The position numbers were made by a program, and so were the translations under genes. Positions 7,089 to 15,551 of a stretch of 64,000 nucleotides of DNA are shown here, piece by piece. Every line of letters begins with the position of its first letter. Positions within the stretch are counted from its first letter, which is position 1. The notes under the pieces are model-generated. The model did no database searches. It worked only from the letters and a program-made list of their open reading frames with translations, and had not been told where the DNA came from. The DNA comes from Geodermatophilus normandii (lineage in GTDB: Bacteria; Actinomycetota; Actinomycetes; Mycobacteriales; Geodermatophilaceae). The stretch lies in contig NZ_QGTX01000001.1 in the NCBI RefSeq assembly GCF_003182485.1, positions 1,136,001 through 1,200,000 of the forward strand, written 5' to 3'.

Positions 7089-8516
7089 TCAGGCGGCCGT
7101 CGCGGCGCGGGCCTCCTGCGCGAGGGCCGCCAGGGCCTGCTCGAAGCACTCCCGCGGCGGCTGCACCAGCCCGGCGCCGACCTGGCCGGTGCCGGCCACC
7201 CGCCCGGCCATGCCGGTGTTGATCTGCGGCAGCCAGCCGGTGCGCGCGACGGAGAGGACGTCGATGCCGGTCGGGGCGCCGCGGAACCCGAGGATCGGGA
7301 TGGCCATCGCCGGGTTCTCGGCCAGCGTGAGCTGGTACATCCGCTCGGTGGTCGCCAGCGCGTCGGGGACGCTGCCGCCCACGAACCGCACGATGGCGGG
7401 GGCTGCGGCCATCGAGAACCCGCCGACGCCGTAGGTCTCCATGATCGCGGAGTCGCCGATGTCGGGGTTGGCGTCCTCGGGGCCGTAGTCGCCGAGGAAC
7501 AGGCCGACCGGCGTCTGCGCGGGGCCGGTGAACCAGCGGTCGCCGGTGCCCGCCGTCTGGACGCCGAACTCGGTGCCGTTGCGCGCCATGACGGTGACCA
7601 TCGTCGAGCCGGGGACGTCGCGGGCGGCGTCCATCGCGAGCTTCGCCGTCGGCATGCCGAGGTTGAGGAAGAAGTGCTCGTTGCCGCCGATGAACGCCAG
7701 CGCCGCGGCGGTGTCGGCCGAGGGCGCGTCCAGGGCGACCAGCGCCGGCGAGAGCTCGCGCAGGGTCATCAGCGAGCCCGCGCGGTTGCGGTTGTGCCCC
7801 TCGTCGCCCATCTGCAGCATCTGGGCGAGCACGGCCTTCACGTCCAGCGGCTCGGCCATCGACCGCACCGCCCGCGACAGCAGCGGGCCGAGGACGTCGC
7901 GCATCCAGGCCAGCCGGGTGAGCACCTCCTCGTTGAAGGCGCCCATCCGCAGCACCTTGCCCAGGCCCTCGTTGAGGTTGCAGTACGCGCGGCCGCCGTT
8001 GACCGGGTCCTCCAGGCACCAGGTCCACATCGACGGGCTGGTCACCCCGGCCATCGGCCCGACGGCGGAGTGGTGGTGGCAGGGGTCGAGCGTCACGCCG
8101 CCGGAGGCGAGCAGCGCCTCGGCGTCCTCCACCGTCGAGGCCCAGCCCTCGAACAGGCAGGCGCCGATCAGCGCCCCGCGCATCGGGCCCGAGGCCGCCT
8201 CCCAGGTCAGCGGCGGACCGGAGTGCAGCAGGACCCGGCCCTCGAGCCCGAGCGTCTCCCGCGCCGGCCGGACGTCGGTCAGCACCGACCCTGCCGCCAG
8301 CACCCGCTCGACCGCGGTCCGGTTGGCCGCGGCGCGGCGCGGGTCGAGGGCCAGCGCGGCGAGGTCGGCGGGCTCGCCGATCGCCGGCGGCCGCCAGTCG
8401 ACGTCGCCCACCGGCACCCCCTGGGCGCGCAGGGAGCCGGAGAAGACCTCGACCCCCGCGGCGACGACGGCCGGCGGGCCGTCCAGCAGTCCACCCAGCG
8501 CTCCGGTCGAGGTCAC
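7089..8516 (-). CDS. DUF1116 protein (AllG/YlbE-like, carbamoyltransferase partner)
   Basis: DUF1116 proteins accompany FdrA. In E. coli the FdrA-YlbE-YlbF set (AllFGH) is reported to be oxamate carbamoyltransferase, which converts oxalurate plus phosphate to oxamate plus carbamoyl phosphate. This 475-residue protein has family-typical blocks: DPCHHHSAVGPMAGVTSPSM near residue 145, an NLNEGLGKVLRMG segment near 178, MGDEGHNRNRAGS near 245, IGGNEHFFLNL near 285 and a GVGGFSMAAAPAIVRFVGG stretch near 380. There is no signal peptide. The GTG start overlaps the fdrA stop by four bases. The third E. coli component (DUF2877) is not found in the window, so the enzyme here would be a two-protein form or use a subunit elsewhere. 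Family call secure, reaction inferred. Confidence 0.88.
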   Translation of the reverse strand: MTSTGALGGLLDGPPAVVAAGVEVFSGSLRAQGVPVGDVDWRPPAIGEPADLAALALDPRRAAANRTAVERVLAAGSVLTDVRPARETLGLEGRVLLHSGPPLTWEAASGPMRGALIGACLFEGWASTVEDAEALLASGGVTLDPCHHHSAVGPMAGVTSPSMWTWCLEDPVNGGRAYCNLNEGLGKVLRMGAFNEEVLTRLAWMRDVLGPLLSRAVRSMAEPLDVKAVLAQMLQMGDEGHNRNRAGSLMTLRELSPALVALDAPSADTAAALAFIGGNEHFFLNLGMPTAKLAMDAARDVPGSTMVTVMARNGTEFGVQTAGTGDRWFTGPAQTPVGLFLGDYGPEDANPDIGDSAIMETYGVGGFSMAAAPAIVRFVGGSVPDALATTERMYQLTLAENPAMAIPILGFRGAPTGIDVLSVARTGWLPQINTGMAGRVAGTGQVGAGLVQPPRECFEQALAALAQEARAATAA

Positions 8517-10012
8517 AGCTCGGCTCCCAGCAGGTCGATGGCGTACCGCGTGGCCGCGGCGTTGGAGGCGAAGACCGCGGCACCGGCCGCGGCGAGGGCG
8601 TCGGCCTGCCGGCTCCAGCCCTGCGGGTCGGCCTCGGTGCCGACCAGCGCGACGACGACGGGCAGGTGCGCCCGTGCCCGGGCGGCGGTGAGCGCGGGCG
8701 CCAGCGCGGCGGCGGGGTCGGCGTCGGCGCCGTGGCCGAGGACGACGTCGAGCAGCAGCACGGCGGGTTCGCCGGAGGCGGCCAGCCGGTCGATCGCCTC
8801 CAGCCGCAGCGTCGGGTCGATCATCGGGTGCGCGCGGCCCACCGTGAGGGCGTCGTCGCCGAAGTCGACCACGGTGTGCCCGGGGGCGGACAGGTCCGTC
8901 CCGAGGGCGAGCTCGAGCCGCAGCGGCGTGTTGGAGCGGACGTCGCCCAGCACGGGGACCGCGAGGAGCATCGCCTCGTCGGCGAGCGTGCCGCCGGAGT
9001 AGAGGCCCTTGAGGACGGCGCCGGGCAGCGCGGCCTCGGCCGGACCGGGGCGCGAGGGCCAGACCGGCACGTCGCGGCCCATGTCGGCGAGCAGCGCCTC
9101 GACGGCGGCGGTGAGGTCGGGCGTCTCCGGGCTCAGCGCGGCCGACCGCACCGGGGTGGACAGTCCGGCGGCGGCCCGGGCGACCGCCTCGGCCACCGAC
9201 GGCGCCGGCGGCTTGGAGACGACGAGCACCCGCTCGGTGGCCGGGTCGGCGTCCAGCGCGGCGAGAGCGGCCAGGGTGGCCAGCCCGCCGACGGCCTCGG
9301 ACAGGTCGCGCCCGCCCACGCCGAGGACGTGCGAGACGCCGACGCCGGCCGCGTCGAGCAGGCAGGACACCTGCTGCGCGCCGGTCCCCGACGCCGCGAC
9401 GACGCCCACCGGGCCGGGGCGGACGACGTTGGCGAAGCCGAGCGCGACGCCCGAGACGATCGCGGTGCCGCAGTCGGGGCCCATGACCAGCACGTCGGCC
9501 TCGGAGGCGGCCCGCTTGAGCGCCACCTCCTGTTCCACCGGCACCCCGTCGGAGAAGACCAGGACGCTGCGGCCGGCGGCGATCGCGTCGGCGGCCTCGA
9601 GCGCGGCGTACTGCCCGGGGACGCTGACGATCGCCAGCGCCGGGCCGCCGGGGTCGAGGTCCTCGAGGCCGGCGGCGATCGTGCGCGCGGGCTGGGCGTC
9701 GGCCGTCGCACGGGAGCGCTCGCGCTCGGCCAGCGCGGCGTCGACGGCGGCCACCGCGGCGGCCAGGGCGTCGTCGTCGACGGCCCGGACGGCGATGAGC
9801 AGCTGGTCGGGCGACGGCGTCTCGTCGGGCGCGAGCCCCATGCCGGCGGCGAGGTCGACGTTGAGCGGGGTGGCCATCGCGACGAGCACCGCGACCACCC
9901 CCTCGCGGGCGCCGACGTCACGGCTGACCTGCATCAACCGGACGGAGTCGGCGTAGACGCCGCTGCGCAGGGAGACGTGCCGGACGCCCTCTCCGGGGCC
10001 TGGAGCGCTCAC
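8513..10012 (-). CDS. fdrA: FdrA-like protein (AllF; succinyl-CoA-ligase-fold carbamoyltransferase subunit)
   Basis: FdrA resembles succinyl-CoA synthetase subunits, with a Rossmann-like CoA-binding-type half followed by a ligase half. The 499 residues show both: VSLRSGVYADSVRLMQVSRDV at the start, MGPDCGTAIVSGVALGFAN near 205 and VVAASGTGAQQVSCLLDAAG near 232, then GLYSGGTLADEAMLL near 350 and LLLDVVLGHGADADP near 425. In E. coli the homologue is part of oxamate carbamoyltransferase. It starts with GTG, apparently leaderless, from a promoter with the same geometry as that of carbamate kinase. DUF1116 follows with a GTGA overlap. Likely job: phosphorolysis of an N-carbamoyl acid to give carbamoyl phosphate. 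The specific substrate is inference. Confidence 0.88.
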   Translation of the reverse strand: MSAPGPGEGVRHVSLRSGVYADSVRLMQVSRDVGAREGVVAVLVAMATPLNVDLAAGMGLAPDETPSPDQLLIAVRAVDDDALAAAVAAVDAALAERERSRATADAQPARTIAAGLEDLDPGGPALAIVSVPGQYAALEAADAIAAGRSVLVFSDGVPVEQEVALKRAASEADVLVMGPDCGTAIVSGVALGFANVVRPGPVGVVAASGTGAQQVSCLLDAAGVGVSHVLGVGGRDLSEAVGGLATLAALAALDADPATERVLVVSKPPAPSVAEAVARAAAGLSTPVRSAALSPETPDLTAAVEALLADMGRDVPVWPSRPGPAEAALPGAVLKGLYSGGTLADEAMLLAVPVLGDVRSNTPLRLELALGTDLSAPGHTVVDFGDDALTVGRAHPMIDPTLRLEAIDRLAASGEPAVLLLDVVLGHGADADPAAALAPALTAARARAHLPVVVALVGTEADPQGWSRQADALAAAGAAVFASNAAATRYAIDLLGAEL

Positions 10013-10019
10013 CCCGCCG

Positions 10020-10048
10020 ACCGTACCGGGCGGTGCCTCAGCGGTGAG
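10020..10048 (-). promoter_or_regulatory. fdrA promoter with regulon motif
   Basis: On the minus strand: CTCACC (10048-10043), 17 bases, TACGGT (10025-10020), 7 bases, then the GTG of fdrA. Spacing is identical to the carbamate kinase promoter. The 18-mer CTCACCGCTGAGGCACCG (10048-10031) carries the shared GCTRAG core. The mRNA would be leaderless or nearly so. Confidence 0.45.
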
Positions 10049-10085
10049 ATATCAACGGCGCAACGATCTTGTTGCCGCTCGAACA

Positions 10086-10103
10086 TTTAGCGCTGAGGCA
10101 CTT
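10086..10103 (+). promoter_or_regulatory. Regulon motif upstream of NCS2 permease
   Basis: TTTAGCGCTGAGGCACTT matches the 18-mers at arcC, fdrA, hyuA and the second MarR gene. GCTGAGGCAC is shared exactly with the fdrA site, in opposite orientation and about 38 bases away. Together they could let one dimeric regulator control both divergent operons. The remaining 90 bases to the permease start hold a GAGGAGGG ribosome site and no further obvious element. Confidence 0.45.
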
Positions 10104-10195
10104 TCGCGCCTGCGTGTCGCGTGACACTGTGACGGCCTCCCGGGGGTGGCGGCACCTCCCGGGCCACATCGGTCGTGCCCGTCGAGGAGGGCCCC

Positions 10196-11722
10196 ATGGC
10201 GTTCGGTTGGAAGCTCTACGAGGGTGGGAAGACCCCGCCACTGGGCGAGGCCGTCGCACCCGACGAGCGCCTCTCCTGGCCGCGCACCGTCGGCATCGGG
10301 GCCCAGCACGTCGTCGCCATGTTCGGTGCGACGTTCGTCTTCCCGCTGATCATGGGGTTGGACGCCAACCTCGCGATCATGATGAGCGGCGTCGCCACGA
10401 TCATCTTCCTGCTCATCGTGCAGGGGAAGGTGCCCAGCTACCTGGGGACCAGCGCCGCCTTCGTGGGCGGGGTCGTGGCCATCCGGGCCAACGGCGGGGA
10501 CTCCGGTGACGTCGTGGGGTCGATCCTCGTGGCCGGCGTCGTGCTCGCGCTGGTCGGCCTGGCCATCCACTTCGTCGGCCCGCGGGCCATCAACGCCGTC
10601 CTGCCGCCGGCGGTGACCGGCGCGGTCGTCATGCTGATCGGCTTCAACCTGGCCCCGGTCGTGGCCGGGACGTACTGGCCGCAGGACCAGTGGGTCGCGC
10701 TGGCCACGATGGTGTTCATCATCGTCGCCTCGCTCCTGCTGCGCGGCTTCTGGGCCCGCGTCTCGATCCTCCTCGGCCTGGTCTTCGGCTACCTGCTGTC
10801 CATCCTGCTCGACGTCACCGCCGGTCAGATCACCTCCGTGCTGCCCGGGCAGAACCTGCTGGACGCCGACGGCAACCCCTGTACCGCCGCAGGCCCGTAC
10901 TGCGTCGCGACGGCGTTCCCCCACGACCGCATCAACTTCGACGCGGTGGGCCAGGCCGACTGGATCGGCCTCCCCACCTTCACCGCGCCGAGCTTCTCCG
11001 TGAACTTCAGCCTGCTGGTGCTGCCCGCGGTGATCGCGCTCGTCGCCGAGAACGCCGGTCACGTCAAGGCCGTGTCCGCGATGACCAAGCGGGACCTCGA
11101 CCCGGTGATGGGGCGGGCGATCTTCGCCGACGGCGTCGGCACCGTGGTCGCCTCGGCCGTCGGCGGCTCGCCCACCACCACCTACGCCGAGAACATCGGC
11201 GTCATGGCCGCCACCCGCGTCTACTCGACGGCGGCCTACTACGTGGCCGCGATCGTGGCGATCCTGCTCGGCCTGTGCCCGAAGTTCGGTGCGCTGATCA
11301 ACATCATCCCGGGCGGGGTGCTGGGCGGGATCACCGTCGTCCTCTACGGGATGATCGGCCTGCTGGGCGCCAAGATCTGGAAGGAGAACCGGGTCGACTT
11401 CGCCAACCCGATCAACCTGGTGCCGCTGGCCGCGGGCATCATCATCGCGATCGGCAACGTGACGCTGCAGATCACCGACTCCTTCCCGCTGAGCGGCATC
11501 GCGTTCGGCACGATCGTCGTCGTGGTCGGCTGGCACGTCGCACGGTCGGTCGCACCGGCCGAGATGAAGGCGGCGCTCGTGGAGGAGCGCGGGTTCGTCG
11601 ACGGCACCGGCCCGGCCCTCGGGCACAGCGGCCGGCACGAGGTCAGCGCCGACCCGTCGTCGGTGGACCAGGTGGGGCGCCCCGGCGCCGACGGCCGTCG
11701 CAGGGACATGCTCGAGAAGTGA
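10196..11722 (+). CDS. NCS2 nucleobase permease (uracil/xanthine type)
   Basis: A proton-coupled inner-membrane transporter for nucleobases. The 508 residues contain about 12-14 hydrophobic segments. The NCS2 signature region VIALVAENAGHVKAV near residue 285 carries the substrate-binding Glu and resembles the pyrimidine permease RutG more than the xanthine permeases. GGSPTTTYAENIGVMAATRV near residue 325 matches the second conserved motif with its Glu. The ATG follows GAGGAGGG; an upstream in-frame start is less likely. Its stop overlaps the GTG of the molybdenum-hydroxylase FAD subunit, so transporter and oxidase form one operon. Uracil is the favoured substrate from context. Xanthine or another heterocycle is possible. 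Confidence 0.87.
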   Translation: MAFGWKLYEGGKTPPLGEAVAPDERLSWPRTVGIGAQHVVAMFGATFVFPLIMGLDANLAIMMSGVATIIFLLIVQGKVPSYLGTSAAFVGGVVAIRANGGDSGDVVGSILVAGVVLALVGLAIHFVGPRAINAVLPPAVTGAVVMLIGFNLAPVVAGTYWPQDQWVALATMVFIIVASLLLRGFWARVSILLGLVFGYLLSILLDVTAGQITSVLPGQNLLDADGNPCTAAGPYCVATAFPHDRINFDAVGQADWIGLPTFTAPSFSVNFSLLVLPAVIALVAENAGHVKAVSAMTKRDLDPVMGRAIFADGVGTVVASAVGGSPTTTYAENIGVMAATRVYSTAAYYVAAIVAILLGLCPKFGALINIIPGGVLGGITVVLYGMIGLLGAKIWKENRVDFANPINLVPLAAGIIIAIGNVTLQITDSFPLSGIAFGTIVVVVGWHVARSVAPAEMKAALVEERGFVDGTGPALGHSGRHEVSADPSSVDQVGRPGADGRRRDMLEK

Positions 11723-12593
11723 AACCCGCTCCCTTCCGCTACGCCGACCCCCGGTCCCTCGACGAGGCGCTCGACGTCCTGGCCGCCGACCCCGGCGCCA
11801 AGGTGCTCGCCGGCGGGCAGTCCCTGCTGCCGCTGCTGGCGATGCGACTGGCGGCGCCGGCCACGCTGGTCGACGTCAACCGGGTGCCCGGCCTCGACGC
11901 CGTCGAGGTCACCGGGGACGGCGTGCGGGTGGGCGCGCTCGTCCGCCACGCCCGGCTGCTCCGCGACGAGCCGGCCGCCCGGGTCCAGCCGCTGCTGGCC
12001 CGGGCGACGGCGAACGTCGCCCACCCCGCCATCCGCAACCGCGGGACGACGGTCGGCTCGATCGCCCACGCAGACCCCTCCGGCGAGATGACCTCGGTGC
12101 TGGCGCTCACCGGTGGCTCGGTGACCGTGGCGACCGCGGGGGCCGGGAGACCGTCGGCTGGCGGGACCTGTTCGTGGGGCCGCTGGAGACGTCGCTGAGC
12201 GGCGGCGCCGTCGTGGTCGACGCCTTCTTCCCCGCCCTGCCGGAGCGGTCCGGCACCGCCTTCGCCGAGATCGCCCGTCGCAAGGGCGACTACGCCGTGT
12301 GCGGCGCCGGCGTCGTCGTGACCCTCGACGCCGACCGCCGGGTGTCCGCGGTGCGGGCGTCCTACATCTCCGTCGGGCTCGTGCCCGAGGTGCACGACCT
12401 CACCGAGGCCGTGGCCGGCAAGCCCGTCGACAGCGCCGACTGGGCCGCGGCCGGCGCGCTGGCCCGCACCCTCGTCGACCCTGACACCGACATCCACGCC
12501 AGCGCCGACTACCGGCGCCTGCTGGTGGGCGTGCTGACCGAGCGCACGCTGGCCGACGCCGCCGCCGAGGCCGCCCAGAGGAGTGCCGCATGA
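11719..12593 (+). pseudogene. Molybdenum hydroxylase FAD-binding subunit (CoxM/XdhB-like), frameshifted
   Basis: The medium subunit of xanthine-dehydrogenase-family enzymes passes electrons from the iron-sulphur centres to FAD. Residues 1-140 in the first frame show FRYADPRSLDEAL, KVLAGGQSLLPLLAMRL (FAD pyrophosphate loop) and RNRGTTVGSIAHADPSGE (second FAD motif). Beyond a GGGGG run at 12138-12142 the frame is lost. The correct continuation (ETVGWRDLFVGPLETSL, then the C-terminal CODH-FAD domain with RRKGDYAVCGAGV) is in the frame one base back, consistent with one missing base. Start GTG overlaps the permease stop, and the end overlaps the 2Fe-2S gene by ATGA. All flanking subunits are intact, so this may be a sequencing error rather than a true pseudogene. 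Confidence 0.82.
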
Positions 12594-13108
12594 CCAGCTC
12601 GATCGACACCGAGCGGACCGTCCGCGTGACGGTCAACGGGGTCCCCCGCGAGGCGACCGTCCCGGTGCGCCGGGTGCTGGCCGACGCGCTGCGCGACGAC
12701 CTCGGCCTGACCGGCACGCACGTCGGCTGCGCGCACGGCGTCTGCGGCTCCTGCACGGTGCTCGTCGACGGCGAGCCGGTGCGCTCCTGCCTGGTGCTGG
12801 CGGTGCAGGTCGACGGCGCCGAGGTGACCACGGTCGAGGGCCTGGCCCGCGAGGACCACCAGGGCGGGCAGGTGCTGCACCCGGTGCAGGAGGCCTTCCG
12901 CGAGTGCCACGCCCTGCAGTGCGGCTTCTGCACGCCGGGCTTCCTGGTGACGATCGCGGCGGGCCTGGAGGCGCGGGACCGCAGCGCGGAGATCACCGAG
13001 GAGGAGGTCGACGAGCTCGTCGGCGGCAACCTCTGCCGGTGCACCGGCTACGCCAACATCAAGAAGGCCGTCCGGCACGCCGCCGCCACGATGCGGGACG
13101 CACGGTGA
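12590..13108 (+). CDS. Molybdenum hydroxylase 2Fe-2S subunit (CoxS/XdhC-type small subunit)
   Basis: Small subunit carrying two 2Fe-2S clusters that wire the molybdenum site to FAD. In 172 residues both cysteine sets are complete: GCAHGVCGSCTVLVDG with a further Cys in VRSCLVL (plant-ferredoxin-type cluster), then ALQCGFCTPGF and GNLCRCTGY (second cluster). It starts at ATG inside an ATGA overlap with the FAD subunit. 28 bases separate it from the large subunit. Identity is secure; the substrate depends on the large subunit. Confidence 0.93.
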   Translation: MTSSIDTERTVRVTVNGVPREATVPVRRVLADALRDDLGLTGTHVGCAHGVCGSCTVLVDGEPVRSCLVLAVQVDGAEVTTVEGLAREDHQGGQVLHPVQEAFRECHALQCGFCTPGFLVTIAAGLEARDRSAEITEEEVDELVGGNLCRCTGYANIKKAVRHAAATMRDAR

Positions 13109-13136
13109 CCGCCGTTCGCGCGCGGAGGGCGGACCA

Positions 13137-15551
13137 GTGACCACCAAGCTGTTCGGGGAGCCGGTCCGCCGGCGCGAGGACGCCCGCCTCGTCACCGGCC
13201 GGGGCCGCTACCTCGACGACCTCGGCGCCGGCGCGCTGGCCGCGGCCTTCGTCCGCAGCCCGCACGCGCACGCCCGTGTCCTCGACGTCGACGTCGAGGC
13301 GGCCCTCGACGTCGAGGGCCTGGTGGCGATCTACACCTACGAGGACCTCACCGGCCCTATGGCCGAGCCGCTGCCCGTCCTCATCCCCCACCCGCAGCTG
13401 CACGCGCCGCGCACCGGCTACCCGCTGGCCAACGGCGTCGTGAACCACGTCGGCGAGCCGGTGGTGATGGTCGTGGCCACCGACCGGTACGTCGCCGAGG
13501 ACGCCGCCGAGCGGATCGTCGTCACCTACGAGGAGCTGCCGGTCGTCGTCGGGGTGGACGCCGCCCGCGAGGCCCGCGCCGTCGTGCACGAGGACGTCCC
13601 GGACAACGTCGCGGCGCGGCACCACCAGGAGACCGGCGACGTCGGGCCGGCACTGGCCGCCGCCCCGCACACGCTGTCCTTCACCCAGTACATCGAGCGC
13701 AGCGCCTGCACCCCGCTGGAGGGCAAGGGCGTGCACGCCCGCTGGGACGCCGACGACGGCAGCCTGCGCGTGCACTCGAGCACCCAGGCCTCGACGTCGG
13801 TGCGCGCGGCGATCGCGGCGAAGCTGGAGCTGTCCCTGGACCGCGTCGAGGTGATCGCACCCGACGTCGGCGGCGGCTTCGGCGTCAAGATCGTGCACCC
13901 GTGGCCCGAGGAGCTGCTGGTGCCGATGGCCGCCATCAGGCTCGGCCGCGAGGTCAAGTGGGCCGAGGACCGCCGCGAGCACTTCGTCTCCAGCGCCCAC
14001 GAGCGCCAGCAGCGCCAGGAGATCACGGTCGGGTACGACGACGACGGCAGGATCACCGCGCTCGACGTGCACGTCTGGCACGACAACGGCGCCTACACGC
14101 CCTACGGGATCATCGTCCCGATCGTGACGGCGACCCAGCTGGTCGGGCCCTACGTCGTCCCCGTGTACCGGGTGGTCGTCGAGAGCGTCTACACCAACAC
14201 CGTCATCGTCACGCCCTACCGCGGCGCCGGGCGGCCGCAGGGCTGCTACGCGATGGAGCGGACGATGGACCGCATCGCCGACGCGCTCGGCCTCGACCGC
14301 GCCGAGGTGCGCCGGCGGAACCTGATCACGCCCGACCAGTTCCCCTACGACCACAACCTGACCTTCCAGGACGGCCGGCCGGTCATCTACGACTCCGGCG
14401 ACTACCCCGGGCTGCTGGACAAGCTGGTCGCGCTGGTGGGCTGGGACGAGACCGAGGCGCTGCGGGCCGACGCGCGGGCCCGCGGGAAGCTGCTCGGCGT
14501 CGGCATGGCGCTCTACGTCGAGGGCACCGGCCCCGGCCCGTACGAGGGCGGCCACGTGCAGGTGCTCGGCAGCGGCAAGGTGCTGGTCTCCACCGGGCTG
14601 ACCTCGCAGGGGCAGGGCCACGAGACGGTCTTCGCCCAGATCGTCGCCTCCGAGCTCGGGGTCCCGATCGACGACGTCGAGGTGCACACCGGCGACACCC
14701 GGCGCTTCGGGTACGCCGTCGGCACGTTCGCCTCGCGGGCCGCGGTGATGAGCGGCAACGCCGTCGCCCTGGCCGCCCGCGGGGTGCGCGAGAAGGCGAT
14801 CCGGATCGCGGCCGAGGTGCTCGAGGCCAACCCCGAGGACCTGGAGATCGACGAGGGCCTGGTGCAGGTCAGGGGCACGCCCGGCGCGTCGGTCCCGCTG
14901 CGCACCGTCGCGGTGCTGTCCAACCCGCTGCGCTACGCCTTCGACGAGGCGGCCCGGCAGGCCACCCAGTTCGCCGGCCCCGGCGACGACTCGAAGCCGC
15001 CCGTGGCCCCCGGCGACGCACCGGGCCTGGAGCACCGCGACTACTACTCCCCGATCCGCTCGACGTTCGCCTCCGGCGCGCACGCCGCCGTGGTCGAGAT
15101 CGACCCGCGGACCTGGGAGATCGACGTCGTCCGCTACGCGGTCGTGCACGACTGCGGCAACGTGGTGAACCCGATGATCGTCGAGGGCCAGGTGCACGGC
15201 GGCGTCGCCCAGGGCGTGGGCGGGGCGCTGTACGAGCGGATGGCCTACGACGCCGACGGGCAGCTGCAGAACGCGTCGTTCATGGACTTCCTCATGCCCT
15301 ACGCCTCCGAGGTCCCCGACGTGGTCATCGACCACCAGGAGACGCCGTCGCCGCTGAACCCGCTGGGGATCAAGGGTGCGGGGGAGGCCGGGGTCATCCC
15401 CGGGACGGCGGCGATCGCCTCGGCGATCGAGGACGCCACCGGACGGCGGATCGCGTCGATGCCGATCTCGCCGACCGAGCTCTACGACCTCATGAGAGAC
15501 GAGACGGCGGAGCGGACGGCGGCGTCCCTCCAGACGGGAGTGCCCGCGTGA
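13137..15551 (+). CDS. Molybdenum hydroxylase large subunit (form II CoxL / xanthine dehydrogenase family)
   Basis: Catalytic subunit binding molybdopterin cytosine dinucleotide. The 804 residues include the ald/xan hammerhead domain (about 20-130), VIAPDVGGGFGVK near 240, PYRGAGRPQGCYAMER near 360, GTGPGPYEGGHV near 460, LTSQGQGHETVF near 485 and the C-terminal GIKGAGEAGVIPG near 742, whose Glu is the general base. The active-site loop reads YRGAGR, not the AYxCSFR of true CO dehydrogenase, so it is a hydroxylase of another substrate. Start GTG follows GCGGAGGGCGGACCA. Context of NCS2 permease and barbiturase suggests a purine or pyrimidine, possibly uracil to barbiturate. The substrate is inference. 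Confidence 0.88.
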   Translation: MTTKLFGEPVRRREDARLVTGRGRYLDDLGAGALAAAFVRSPHAHARVLDVDVEAALDVEGLVAIYTYEDLTGPMAEPLPVLIPHPQLHAPRTGYPLANGVVNHVGEPVVMVVATDRYVAEDAAERIVVTYEELPVVVGVDAAREARAVVHEDVPDNVAARHHQETGDVGPALAAAPHTLSFTQYIERSACTPLEGKGVHARWDADDGSLRVHSSTQASTSVRAAIAAKLELSLDRVEVIAPDVGGGFGVKIVHPWPEELLVPMAAIRLGREVKWAEDRREHFVSSAHERQQRQEITVGYDDDGRITALDVHVWHDNGAYTPYGIIVPIVTATQLVGPYVVPVYRVVVESVYTNTVIVTPYRGAGRPQGCYAMERTMDRIADALGLDRAEVRRRNLITPDQFPYDHNLTFQDGRPVIYDSGDYPGLLDKLVALVGWDETEALRADARARGKLLGVGMALYVEGTGPGPYEGGHVQVLGSGKVLVSTGLTSQGQGHETVFAQIVASELGVPIDDVEVHTGDTRRFGYAVGTFASRAAVMSGNAVALAARGVREKAIRIAAEVLEANPEDLEIDEGLVQVRGTPGASVPLRTVAVLSNPLRYAFDEAARQATQFAGPGDDSKPPVAPGDAPGLEHRDYYSPIRSTFASGAHAAVVEIDPRTWEIDVVRYAVVHDCGNVVNPMIVEGQVHGGVAQGVGGALYERMAYDADGQLQNASFMDFLMPYASEVPDVVIDHQETPSPLNPLGIKGAGEAGVIPGTAAIASAIEDATGRRIASMPISPTELYDLMRDETAERTAASLQTGVPA

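Noticed and set aside
13137-15551. Aerobic carbon monoxide dehydrogenase
   Set aside because: Active-site loop is YRGAGR, not the Cys-containing loop of true CO dehydrogenases.
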